A stretch of 30,734 nucleotides of DNA from Alphaproteobacteria bacterium UBA1002 (GTDB lineage: Bacteria; Pseudomonadota; Alphaproteobacteria; Rickettsiales; UBA998): assembly GCA_002291845.1 (NCBI GenBank), contig DBAU01000081.1:1-30734 (forward strand), written 5' to 3'. The position numbers were made by a program, and so were the translations under genes. This document shows, piece by piece, positions 15,487 to 23,870 of this stretch (the stretch's first letter is position 1; each line of letters starts with the position of its first letter). A model generated the notes under the pieces. That model was not told the DNA's origin. It worked only from the letters and a program-made list of their open reading frames with translations, and searched no databases.

Positions 15487-16260
15487 ATGGATTCTACACC
15501 ACCCCCCCGCGCCCGTCTGTTTGTGGAAACGCCGCTGATTGTCGGCGGCGTCGTAACGATTGAAGACAAGCAAGCGCATTATCTCACTGGCGTACTGCGG
15601 GTGAGCGAGGGAGACACGGTCGCACTCTTTAATGGCCATGATGGTGAGTGGTATACCCGCGTACAGGCCGTGGCCAAGCGCTCTGTCACGCTCCAGTTAC
15701 TGGCATGCACGCGTCCGCATCGCTTACCACCGGATCACTGGTTGCTCTTTGCGCCGATCAAAAGCGGACGCATCGATCTGGTCGTGGAGAAAGCAACGGA
15801 ACTGGGTGTGCGTGGATTTGGTGCGGTAAAAACCGCGCGGACAGTAGTCAGTCGCGTGAATGAGGACCGTCTACGTGCCCATGCCATCGAGGCCGCTGAG
15901 CAAACGGGACGGGTGGAAGTTCCGGAGCTTTTCCCGTACCGCCCGCTAGAGGCGTGGCTGGATCGCTGGCCCACGGAGCGGCGTCTGATTCTGTGCGATG
16001 AAACCGGACAAGGTGCTCCCCCAAACGTGGCACTGCCGCCGCACCAAGGGGCCCCGGCAGCACTCCTTATCGGTCCGGAGGGGGGCTTTGCGCCTGCAGA
16101 GCTTGAACGGTTGCGTGCGCTTCCCTACGTTGTGCCTATGACACTGGGTCCCCGCGTGCTACGGGCGGACACGGCGGCGATGGCCGCTCTGACCTGCTTG
16201 CAGCTTTACCTGGGAGACTGGGAAGACAAACCGGCGTTCCGTGGATCGACGAGCGCCTGA
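15487..16260 (+). CDS. rsmE: 16S rRNA (uracil(1498)-N(3))-methyltransferase
   Basis: A 257-aa SPOUT-family methyltransferase that modifies U1498 of 16S rRNA with S-adenosylmethionine. Diagnostic motifs are EKATELGVRGFGAV, LLIGPEGGFAPAEL (cofactor-binding knot) and LGPRVLRADTAAMAAL (knot loop). The N-terminal PUA-like part carries HYLTGVLRVSEGD. The ATG at 15487 follows directly after the divergent ubiA start region; the frame extends upstream to 15451 but would then overlap ubiA. It is followed after 13 nt by gshA, and the pair is probably co-transcribed. ubiA, rsmE and gshA cluster in this way in several alphaproteobacteria as I recall. Confidence 0.94.
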   Translation: MDSTPPPRARLFVETPLIVGGVVTIEDKQAHYLTGVLRVSEGDTVALFNGHDGEWYTRVQAVAKRSVTLQLLACTRPHRLPPDHWLLFAPIKSGRIDLVVEKATELGVRGFGAVKTARTVVSRVNEDRLRAHAIEAAEQTGRVEVPELFPYRPLEAWLDRWPTERRLILCDETGQGAPPNVALPPHQGAPAALLIGPEGGFAPAELERLRALPYVVPMTLGPRVLRADTAAMAALTCLQLYLGDWEDKPAFRGSTSA

Positions 16261-16273
16261 CACAGGGGAGTAC

Positions 16274-17473
16274 ATGACGCCCACCGAGCATACAATTGAT
16301 GCCGGATTGGTGACGCTGTGGCAGGAACGCCGTGTCGAGGTGGATGCATGGTTTGCCGCCCGAGAAGACGGGGTCAAACGTCTGCCCTATGGCTCCGTCG
16401 ATCTGCGTTTCAGTGGCGACAAGCGTGTGCCGGTGGATACCAATCTGTTTTCTGGAGGATTCAATAATCTTGATGCAGAGGGCCAGGTACGTGCCGTTGA
16501 AGCATTTCGCCGTCATCTCAAACGATGCTGCCCGAAATCACAGCGCGTGCTGCTCATTCCGGAGAATCACACCCGCAATCAGGGCTATTTGAATAATCTG
16601 GCGCGGCTGCATGATCTGCTCGTTCGTGCGGGGTACGAGGCAGCGATCGGGCGGCTTGATTTGCCTGAGTCGGAGCGGTTTACCTTTATCTCCGAAGAGG
16701 GGCAATCTCTGGAGGCTCTGCCGCTGGTGCGTGAGGGGCGATATCTCCGTGCCGGAGATTTCCAGCCGGATGTGATTCTGCTTAATCATGACTTAACCAC
16801 CGGTGTGCCGCCATTGTTGCAGGATCTGGCTCAGCCTGTGACGCCCCCCATGACACTTGGCTGGCATCAGCGTCGTAAGTCCGTCCATTTTGAAGCCTAT
16901 CGTAAGGTGGCGCGGGAATTTGCCGAAGCCTTCAGCTTGGAGGGATGGCGGATGAGTGCCGAGTTTGAACGCTGTGGCCGGATCAATTTTGGTGAGCGGA
17001 GCGGACTGGAATGTGTGGCGCTGAATGTTGAAAAACTTCTGCGCCGTTTGCGCGAGCAATATGCCGCTCACGCGATTGCGCGCGAGCCATATGTCTTTGT
17101 GAAAGCGGATTCCGGCACCTATGGCATGGGTATTATGACGGCACGCTCAGGCGCAGATGTGACCGAGATGAATAAAAAAACGCGCAATAAAATGGATGTC
17201 ATTAAGGAGGGAGCGCACTCCACGGAGGTGATTATACAAGAGGGTATTCCCACACTGGAGCGCGTAGGGGACGCGTACGCCGAGCCGGTGGTTTATCTGG
17301 TAGATCACATGCCCGTTGGTGCGTTCTGGCGCGTCAATGCCGAGCGTGGCGAGGAGAATAATCTCAACGCGGCGGGTATGCAGTTTTTCCCCATGCCCGG
17401 CGAGATCCCCCCAGCCATGGCCATGATCGCCCGGCTGGCAATGTTGGCCGCCGCCATGGAAGAATACGAATAG
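16274..17473 (+). CDS. gshA: Glutamate-cysteine ligase, proteobacterial GshA type
   Basis: A 399-aa enzyme for the first, ATP-dependent step of glutathione synthesis. It matches the GshA family (Pfam PF08886), which is distinct from the E. coli and the plant-like GCS2 types. Recognised by YGSVDLRFSGDKRVPVDTN, LFSGGFNNL, LLIPENHTRNQGYLNNL, FVKADSGTYGMGIM (ATP-grasp-like glycine-rich part) and VIIQEGIPTLE. GGGGAG (16265-16270) directly precedes the ATG at 16274 and decides the start. gshB is not in the window. The gene is convergent with the histidine kinase gene across 71 nt, in which I see no clear hairpin. Confidence 0.92.
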   Translation: MTPTEHTIDAGLVTLWQERRVEVDAWFAAREDGVKRLPYGSVDLRFSGDKRVPVDTNLFSGGFNNLDAEGQVRAVEAFRRHLKRCCPKSQRVLLIPENHTRNQGYLNNLARLHDLLVRAGYEAAIGRLDLPESERFTFISEEGQSLEALPLVREGRYLRAGDFQPDVILLNHDLTTGVPPLLQDLAQPVTPPMTLGWHQRRKSVHFEAYRKVAREFAEAFSLEGWRMSAEFERCGRINFGERSGLECVALNVEKLLRRLREQYAAHAIAREPYVFVKADSGTYGMGIMTARSGADVTEMNKKTRNKMDVIKEGAHSTEVIIQEGIPTLERVGDAYAEPVVYLVDHMPVGAFWRVNAERGEENNLNAAGMQFFPMPGEIPPAMAMIARLAMLAAAMEEYE

Positions 17474-17544
17474 CCTCAGGTCTGCCGGTTTTTAGCCCGC
17501 ACAACACGTATTCTCCAGGGATCACAGACTCTACGAAAAAAAGG

Positions 17545-19257
17545 CTATGTGTCTTCCGCCATGACCCGCGCGGGTGGGAAAATCACGCGCACGGTGGTGC
17601 CCTCGCCGATGGTGCTGGTGAGGTGCAGGCGACCGCCATGGAGCTCGGTAAACATCCGACAGAGTGGCAGACCGAGTCCGGTCCCTTCATGGCTATGGCT
17701 GCGATGCACCTGCCCAAAGACGGAAAGTGCGGTGGGGATATCCTCCTCCGCGATACCAATCCCCGTATCGGTGACCCATAGCGAGATTCCGCCATTCGCC
17801 TCGCGTTTGGCGCCGACCGTGATGTCACCTTTGGGCGGCGTAAACTTCACTGCGTTGGATATAAGATTGATAAGGATTTGCTTCACCTTACGTTTATCCG
17901 CGAAGATTTTGGGTAATCCCGGAGCCACTTCGAGACGCAGATGGCAACCTTTTGATTTGACCTTCTCGCTCATCATTCGGATGATTTCCTCGATGATGCC
18001 CGCCACATCGACCTTCTCCTCCACAATCTCCAGCTTGCCAGCCTCACCTTTGGAGAATTCGAGAATGTCATTAATAAGCTGCAGCAGATGGTTGCCGCAC
18101 AGGTTGATATCCTGCATGCGCTCTTTCTGCTTAGCATTCATGGGCCCGAAATACCCGGAGTTCATCATCTCGGAGAAGCCGATAATGGCATTCAGTGGGG
18201 TGCGCAATTCATGCGACATATTGGCGAGGAATTCCGACTTAGCCTGACTGGCCAGAATCGCGGCGGCTTCGGACTCTTCCACGCGGATAATCTGTTTGGC
18301 CATGGTGAGCGCAAAGAAAGAAAGAACCGAACCAAATACGGTGAAAATCGCCAAGAACGATAAATCCTTGAAGCGATCCTGCCAGAAGGATCGTAGGAAG
18401 TCTTCTTCATCAATAATCACTGAGACAATCAGCGGCAGCTCGGGAATATCCCGCATGGCGATAATCTTGAGGCTGTCGCCCACTTTGCGTAGCTCACTGT
18501 TGGTCGACTCTTTGGATAGGGAACCCCGGTGTTCCATCAGAAACTGGGGGGAAAGCAAGGTATTTACCCGTGGATGCGATACCCCCGAGAGTAGGTCGGT
18601 GCCGTCTTTGAGGGTTAGCGAAAGATAGCGGTTCGCGCCAGAGTCAATGGAGTCAAAGAAATCAAGAAAATAGCTGCTTTGCACCGCAGCAAGCACCACC
18701 CCGCCAAAGGTGCCATTCAACTTGCTGATGCGTCGCGCCGTGAGGATCAGGTTGGCGTTAAGATTTTTATTTTCCGCATAGGGGCCGATATAGAGGCCCA
18801 GCGCGCTGTCTTGTTCCAGCGTGGCAAAGGGGAGCGAATTCTTAAGATTGCGGCGGTAATCCAGCCAGCCATCGTATTTTTTGTCATGGACCGCCATTTC
18901 CACTTCGCCGGATTCACCGACCACCATCATCGCCACCAGCTGAGGAATTTCCTCCACCCACAAATTCAGGTTATGCACCATGTCTTTCGGCAGATGCCCA
19001 CCAAATAACAGGTTCAGATACTGACGCTCCACCGCGCGTTGCAGAGAGAGGTCTACAGTGATGAAGGTGATCTTAATCTGATCGGTAAGGATGGTCGCCA
19101 GCCGCTCGGCATCGCGTCGGCCACGTTCGATGGCCTGATCATACTCACGGAAAGCCTGATAGAGCACAATCATGCCAAACAACAACATAATGAAGCTGCT
19201 GAAGGCGAGCAGATTGCGTACCCGCGGTGCACGGGTTTGGCGACGCGCGGGGCTCAT
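17545..19257 (-). CDS. Membrane sensor histidine kinase with periplasmic Cache-like domain
   Basis: A 570-aa kinase. Membrane helix 1 at about 15-35 and helix 2 at about 298-320 flank a periplasmic domain of some 260 residues that resembles a double Cache domain (QLVAMMVVGESGEVEM, FGGVVLAAVQSSYFLDFF). A coiled linker leads to the dimerisation domain with the phospho-accepting His349 in MSHELRTPLNAIIGFSE. The ATPase domain shows the N-box (INLISNAVKFTPP), G1 (DTGIGI) and G2 (GTGLGLPL) boxes. There is no receiver domain and no adjacent response regulator, so it is an orphan kinase. GAGGG precedes the ATG at good spacing. The T-run right after the stop lacks a strong hairpin. Confidence 0.92.
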   Translation of the reverse strand: MSPARRQTRAPRVRNLLAFSSFIMLLFGMIVLYQAFREYDQAIERGRRDAERLATILTDQIKITFITVDLSLQRAVERQYLNLLFGGHLPKDMVHNLNLWVEEIPQLVAMMVVGESGEVEMAVHDKKYDGWLDYRRNLKNSLPFATLEQDSALGLYIGPYAENKNLNANLILTARRISKLNGTFGGVVLAAVQSSYFLDFFDSIDSGANRYLSLTLKDGTDLLSGVSHPRVNTLLSPQFLMEHRGSLSKESTNSELRKVGDSLKIIAMRDIPELPLIVSVIIDEEDFLRSFWQDRFKDLSFLAIFTVFGSVLSFFALTMAKQIIRVEESEAAAILASQAKSEFLANMSHELRTPLNAIIGFSEMMNSGYFGPMNAKQKERMQDINLCGNHLLQLINDILEFSKGEAGKLEIVEEKVDVAGIIEEIIRMMSEKVKSKGCHLRLEVAPGLPKIFADKRKVKQILINLISNAVKFTPPKGDITVGAKREANGGISLWVTDTGIGIAEEDIPTALSVFGQVHRSHSHEGTGLGLPLCRMFTELHGGRLHLTSTIGEGTTVRVIFPPARVMAEDT

Positions 19258-19455
19258 ATCCAGCCCTCACAAGAACAGGGATGCGAAACATCAGGCATCA
19301 TGCAACGGTCGCGCTCTTTATGTCCAAAAGGTTAACTAAAGTCGCATTATTTAGCAGGGTGGTTAAATTAAGCCTAATAAATCTTTAGAAAAACCTTTTA
19401 TCGTGCCCCGGGAAGGGTGTATTCCTGAAAAACAAGCCAACGGCTGCGGGGTTTT
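19258..19455. other. Divergent intergenic region between histidine kinase and yifB
   Basis: The 198 nt between the two divergent genes should contain both promoters. An AT-rich core (about 19340-19400) is the likeliest site. I could not place a convincing -35/-10 pair for either direction, and no small gene is supported here. Confidence 0.35.
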
Positions 19456-20982
19456 GTGACCACTTGCGTGCGGACTGTCGCCTTTGAAGGCATTGAGGTG
19501 ACCGATATTGAGGTGCAGGTGCAGCTATCGCCGGGCCTGCCAGCCTTTGTGCTGGTTGGATTGCCCGATAAAGCGGTAGCCGAATCCCGGGAGCGCGTGC
19601 GGGCAGCCATTCAGTCCCTTGGCTTAGCGCTCCCCGCCAAACGGATTGTAGTCAATCTGGCTCCGGCGGATCTTGCAAAGGAGGGGAGCCATTTTGATCT
19701 TCCCATCGCGCTGGGTCTGTTGGTGGCTATGGGCGTACTGCCCGAGGATGCGACAGCGGACTGGATGGCCATGGGCGAGCTCTCGCTGGATGGACGCATT
19801 CTACCGGTTTCTGGTGTTCTTCCGGCAGCGATGGGAGCCGCCGTGCGCGGCTTAGGCCTGATCTGTCCGCAGGCATGCGGCATCGAGGCCCGCTGGGCCG
19901 GGGATTTGCCGATCGTTGCCCCCGAATCACTGCTGTCATTCCTCAACCATGTCAAAGGGACACAGGTACTGGCCCGCCCGGAGATTGTCCGTGGAGAAAG
20001 CCCACAGCCGCGCATTGATATGGCCCAGATTAAAGGCCAAGGCAGCGCCCGGCGCGCACTCGAGATTGCCGCGGCAGGAGGACATAATCTGTTGATGTCT
20101 GGCCCGCCCGGCACGGGTAAATCCATGCTTGCCTCGGCCTTACCGGGTATCCTGCCCCCGATGAGCGCGCAGGAAATGCTGGAAGCTAGCATGATTGCCT
20201 CAATCGCCGGGGTGTTGCCAGAGGGTGGCTTGATGCGGCGGCGCCCGTTTCGCGATCCGCACCATTCCGCCTCGCTAGCAGCGATGGTCGGTGGGGGGAA
20301 GCGGGCCAAGCCGGGTGAAATCTCGCTTGCCCATCAGGGCGTTTTGTTCCTCGACGAGCTGCCGGAGTTTCCCCGTGCTGTGCTGGAGGCCCTGCGCCAG
20401 CCGCTGGAGACCGGTACCGTTTCGATTGCCCGGGCCCAGGCGCATGTGACCTACCCCGCGCGCTTTCAGCTCATTGCGGCGATGAATCCCTGCCGCTGCG
20501 GCCATCTGGGCGATCCGGCGCTGGCCTGCAGCAAGGCCCCGCGCTGCGGGGCGGAGTATCAGTCCCGCCTGTCCGGCCCGTTCCTTGACCGCATCGACCT
20601 GATGATTGAGATGCCGATGATCGACACGCTGGAAATGCTGGCCAAGCCGGAAGGCGAATCCAGTGCCACGGTGGCAGCCCGTGTTGCTGCGGCGCGGATG
20701 CGTCAGGAGGCGCGCTACCGCGAGTCTCCAAGCATTCGTATCAACGCCACCGCCGATGGTCGCTGGCTGGAACAGTACGCCACGCCGGACGCTGGCGGGC
20801 AGACACTGATTGACGAAGCAGCGCGGAAGTTCCGCTTGTCGATGCGCGGCTACACCCGTATGCTTCGCGTGGCGCGCACCATTGCCGATCTTGAAGGCAG
20901 TGAGCGGGTCTTGCGTCATCATGTTGCCGAGGCTTTAAGCTACCGATCATTCGTGCATGGACAGCATTTGCAAGCCGCCTGA
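19456..20982 (+). CDS. YifB family Mg chelatase-like AAA ATPase (ComM-like)
   Basis: A 508-aa AAA+ protein of the YifB/ComM family. ComM is a helicase that assists branch migration during natural transformation in Gammaproteobacteria; the role in this organism is inferred only. The N-terminal Lon-protease-like domain (VRTVAFEGIEVTDIEVQV, GLPDKAVAESRERVRAA) is followed by the AAA module with Walker A GPPGTGKS (216-223) and Walker B VLFLDEL (about 296-302). A cysteine-rich loop (NPCRCGHLGDP to APRC) and the C-terminal helical domain follow. The start is GTG at 19456, which gives the family-typical N-terminus; GGGG precedes it closely. The last 26 nt overlap the J-domain gene. Confidence 0.92.
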   Translation: MTTCVRTVAFEGIEVTDIEVQVQLSPGLPAFVLVGLPDKAVAESRERVRAAIQSLGLALPAKRIVVNLAPADLAKEGSHFDLPIALGLLVAMGVLPEDATADWMAMGELSLDGRILPVSGVLPAAMGAAVRGLGLICPQACGIEARWAGDLPIVAPESLLSFLNHVKGTQVLARPEIVRGESPQPRIDMAQIKGQGSARRALEIAAAGGHNLLMSGPPGTGKSMLASALPGILPPMSAQEMLEASMIASIAGVLPEGGLMRRRPFRDPHHSASLAAMVGGGKRAKPGEISLAHQGVLFLDELPEFPRAVLEALRQPLETGTVSIARAQAHVTYPARFQLIAAMNPCRCGHLGDPALACSKAPRCGAEYQSRLSGPFLDRIDLMIEMPMIDTLEMLAKPEGESSATVAARVAAARMRQEARYRESPSIRINATADGRWLEQYATPDAGGQTLIDEAARKFRLSMRGYTRMLRVARTIADLEGSERVLRHHVAEALSYRSFVHGQHLQAA

Positions 20983-21637
20983 AGCTGATTTCTATGCCCC
21001 CGAACCGGTGCGGCTGGCTGAAGCGTTATCCTATGAGCTGCACGAGATGGAAACCCTCTCGACCCGCTTTAGCGAGGCAAGGCGCAGTCTGGATGAATTT
21101 CTTGCGGATTACCTCACCCGTGTCGGACCGTTGATTTCCCGGTTGTCCAAGCTTGTCGATCCCTCCCGGGAGGATGCGTCTGAGATGGCTGCCCTCCCCC
21201 TGCCAGAATCCTCTGTGCCCGCAGAAGGCGCGGCGTTTCAAAAGGAACTTAAACGGCTCTATCGCGACCTCGCCAAGGCCTGCCACCCGGACCAGCAGGG
21301 AGGTCGTGCCGATTATATGCAGATTGTCAACCATGCGTACCAGCACCGTAATTTGGCGTCGTTGTGGTCGCTCTCGCTGCATTTGCTACCCACCCGGCGG
21401 CCGGATGACCTTCATCAGCGACTTGAGGCATTACGCGCCTCCCGCCGGTTGCTTTCCAGCCGTTTGGATGCGCTTGAGCAATCGCCGGAATATCTGTTGA
21501 TGCAGCGGGTGTTTTTTGAACGGTTGCAGGGGCGTGATCTTGTGCGTGCCATCGAGCGCGACTTGATCCAGCGGGTGCAGCAGGAGGAGCGGCGTACCCT
21601 GTTTTCCCAGATGTGCACACTCGCCACAGCCCGGTAA
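20957..21637 (+). CDS. J-domain-like protein with internal HPD motif
   Basis: A 226-aa protein with a J-domain signature in its middle (about 95-138): LKRLYRDLAKACHPDQQGG with the HPD tripeptide at 110-112, then MQIVNHAYQ. HPD stimulates the ATPase of DnaK-type chaperones, so it may be a co-chaperone. The flanking parts are helical and probably coiled-coil (about 30-65 and 150-215), without the Gly/Phe or zinc regions of DnaJ. It begins 26 nt before the yifB stop in another frame and has no clear ribosome binding site, which suggests coupling to yifB translation. I am not certain of the ATG at 20957. Confidence 0.8.
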   Translation: MDSICKPPEADFYAPEPVRLAEALSYELHEMETLSTRFSEARRSLDEFLADYLTRVGPLISRLSKLVDPSREDASEMAALPLPESSVPAEGAAFQKELKRLYRDLAKACHPDQQGGRADYMQIVNHAYQHRNLASLWSLSLHLLPTRRPDDLHQRLEALRASRRLLSSRLDALEQSPEYLLMQRVFFERLQGRDLVRAIERDLIQRVQQEERRTLFSQMCTLATAR

Positions 21638-21730
21638 GAACATACTCAAGAAAATATTTTTTTCATTTTTTTCCTAGACGGTTTCTTACTCCATGCACAC
21701 CTTTTTCGTACCATATATAAGGGAGGCTTT

Positions 21731-23218
21731 ATGTTTAAGATAAATACCTTTCGCGCGATGGATCGAAACCCTTCTGCTGCACATTTTGTTTCGATGATGG
21801 ATCGTTTGCCGCTCGCCGTGATGACATGCAATATTGCGACGTTCGAGATTGATTACGCCAATCCCCGTTCCATGACGCTGTTACAAAGCCTCCGACATCT
21901 GTTGAAAATCGATCCGCAGCAGATTGTCGGCACTAGCATCGATATTTTTCACAAGAACCCACAATTTCAGCGTCAGTTGCTTGCCAACCCAAAGAACCTC
22001 CCTCATTCGGCTAAAATTGTTCTGGGACAAGAAGTGCTCCAGCTGGATATTGAGCCACTGCATGATGAGTCAGGCCGCTACACCCATGCCATGCTTTGCT
22101 GGAACGTAGTGACAGACAAGGTGAAACGCGAGAAAGAGGTCAATCGGCTACTACAGATGATTGACAACATGCCGCTTAATATCATGACCTGCGACCCAGT
22201 AGACTTTAAAATCAATTACCTCAACCAATCTAGTAAGGATACGTTGCGACGCATTGAGCAGCACTTGCCGGTGGGTGCTAATGTGATGCTGGGTACCAGC
22301 ATTGATGTATTTCATAAAGCGCCTGAGCATCAGCGCCGGAAGTTGTCTGATCCTAAAAACCTTCCCCATACAGCGAAAATCCGCGTTGGCCCAGAAGTAC
22401 TAAGCCTGAAGGTTTCCGCCATCATGGACGATGACGGCAGCTATCTAGGCCCGATGCTATCCTGGTCTATCATCAGTGACACGATACGTATGGCAGAGAA
22501 AGTTTCTGAGGAAATATCTTCGATGGCTGAGATTTCTCAAAATATGAATGGATCTGCAGCTAACATGGTCACCTTAGCCGAGCAGGCGGAGTCGCTGTCT
22601 TCATCTGTATCCGCTGCTGCTGAAGAGCTGGCAGCTTCCATCCGTGAGATAGCCAACCGTATTGGTGACGCCTCTAAAATGTCAACTGCTGCCTCGGATG
22701 AAGCCAGTACTACAGATACGCTGGTAGAGAGTATGAACAGTTCCGCCAAAGAAATTGGTACGGTGGTGGAAGTGATCGAGAATATTGCAGATAAAACAAA
22801 CCTACTTGCTCTTAACGCGACGATAGAAGCTGCGCGTGCTGGAGAGGCAGGTAAGGGCTTTGCCGTGGTAGCTAGTGAAGTGAAAGAGCTCGCTAGGCAG
22901 AGTGGGCAGGCGACATTGCAAATTCGTGAGCAAATTCGCTCTGTGCAGGAGGTCAGTCACGTGGCCGCAGAATCCATCCGTCGTATTGCACAGCTCATCC
23001 GCGATATCAGCCTGATTTCCACACAGGTTGCTTCTGCAGTGGAAGAGCAAAGCGTAGTGACCGATGAGGTTAGCCGTAATATTGTGGGCGTAACGAAAGC
23101 CTCTCGGGAGACCGGTCAGGCAGCCCAAAACGTTCGCAGTATTGCGGGCAGCCTAAGCAATAACTCCGTAAGTCTTACGCAAGAAGTAAGGCGCTTTATC
23201 GACGAGACATCGGCCTAA
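21731..23218 (+). CDS. Soluble chemoreceptor with tandem duplicated PAS-like domains
   Basis: A 495-aa methyl-accepting chemotaxis protein with no signal peptide or membrane helix, so it is cytoplasmic. The N-terminal half holds two copies of the same PAS-like module (about 23-130 and 142-250). Both contain MTC, then GTSID(I/V)FHK, then DPKNLPH(S/T)AKI or NPKNLPHSAKI, and both keep a His in the FHK segment. Such modules often bind heme or flavin, but no cofactor can be proven here. The C-terminal half is the signalling coiled coil with the conserved tip (about 351-390, TNLLALNATIEAARAGEAGKGF). A strong GGGAGG (21721-21726) sets the start. The gene ends 6 nt from the convergent PAS gene. It is visibly more AT-rich than yifB. 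Confidence 0.92.
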   Translation: MFKINTFRAMDRNPSAAHFVSMMDRLPLAVMTCNIATFEIDYANPRSMTLLQSLRHLLKIDPQQIVGTSIDIFHKNPQFQRQLLANPKNLPHSAKIVLGQEVLQLDIEPLHDESGRYTHAMLCWNVVTDKVKREKEVNRLLQMIDNMPLNIMTCDPVDFKINYLNQSSKDTLRRIEQHLPVGANVMLGTSIDVFHKAPEHQRRKLSDPKNLPHTAKIRVGPEVLSLKVSAIMDDDGSYLGPMLSWSIISDTIRMAEKVSEEISSMAEISQNMNGSAANMVTLAEQAESLSSSVSAAAEELAASIREIANRIGDASKMSTAASDEASTTDTLVESMNSSAKEIGTVVEVIENIADKTNLLALNATIEAARAGEAGKGFAVVASEVKELARQSGQATLQIREQIRSVQEVSHVAAESIRRIAQLIRDISLISTQVASAVEEQSVVTDEVSRNIVGVTKASRETGQAAQNVRSIAGSLSNNSVSLTQEVRRFIDETSA

Positions 23219-23224
23219 GTTTAG

Positions 23225-23701
23225 CTACAAAACCGCCCTGAAGCCCGCCATTTGGGGGGCGTTTAGTCCGGGAATCCACCATTCTGGGTCACGCGTTTGG
23301 CGCGACGGTCGCCCGGGCTGACGAATGATTTCCCGCTCAAAGCCGATATAGTGTAGCACGTTGCCCTGTGTATCACACAGGGGCCAGGCACTGATATCGC
23401 ACCAGTACGGCTCACCATTCTTGCGGTAGTTGATGACTTGCACGCGCCCTGCTTTGCCCGCCAGCAGTGAGCGTTTCAGCCGGGAGAGCAGGGTGCGGTT
23501 GGTGCGCGGACCCTGAAACATGCGTGGCGTTTGCCCCACCACTTCTTCCGCGTGGTAGCCGCTCATCTGATAAAAAGCCTGATTCGCATATTCGATGTGG
23601 GGCCCGTTCTTTCCTTCGCCCATGGCGGTGTTGGTCAGAACTACGGCCACTGGGTGGTTCTCCATCAACAGCCCCACCAGAGAAGAGATACGTAAATTCA
23701 T
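23225..23701 (-). CDS. Stand-alone LOV-like PAS domain protein lacking the photoactive cysteine
   Basis: A 158-aa protein that is one PAS domain plus a short tail. The fold matches LOV-type PAS domains: NQAFYQMSGYHAEEVVG, then GQTPRMFQG (56-64) where photoreceptors have GxNCRFLQG, then NYRKNGEPYWCDISAWPL and a final HYIGFERE strand. Position 59 is Pro and not Cys, so the classic flavin-cysteinyl photochemistry is not possible, though flavin or another ligand could still bind. There is no output domain. It converges on the soluble chemoreceptor with a 6-nt gap. No strong ribosome binding site supports the ATG at 23701. Confidence 0.85.
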   Translation of the reverse strand: MNLRISSLVGLLMENHPVAVVLTNTAMGEGKNGPHIEYANQAFYQMSGYHAEEVVGQTPRMFQGPRTNRTLLSRLKRSLLAGKAGRVQVINYRKNGEPYWCDISAWPLCDTQGNVLHYIGFEREIIRQPGRPSRQTRDPEWWIPGLNAPQMAGFRAVL

Positions 23702-23813
23702 GCCTGAGATTTATCAAAATGATACACATATGAATAGTAAATTCTTTGTTGTATCAAGGTCTAAGAATTCTATTCACCGAGAGTACACGTAAAAGATGCA
23801 TCACCAATGAAAC

Positions 23814-23842
23814 AAAAAGCCCGGCCAAATGACCGGGCTTTT
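23814..23842 (-). terminator. Bidirectional intrinsic terminator downstream of rpoH
   Basis: GCCCGG (23819-23824) pairs with CCGGGC (23833-23838) around an 8-nt loop. The stem is extended by A-T pairs, with a run of A on the left (23814-23818) and T on the right (23839-23842). On the reverse strand this gives a GC stem followed by five U residues, 28 nt after the rpoH stop. It is the clearest terminator in the window and could work in both directions. Confidence 0.85.
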
Positions 23843-23870
23843 CGCTTGCTGCTAAAAGGAGGGAAAGTGC

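Noticed and set aside
19611..20309. 232-codon open frame antisense to yifB
   Set aside because: Low-complexity Arg/Pro/Ser-rich translation, typical of a shadow in GC-rich DNA.
23225..23701. Calling the small PAS protein a blue-light LOV photoreceptor
   Set aside because: The essential cysteine is Pro in GQTPRMFQG.
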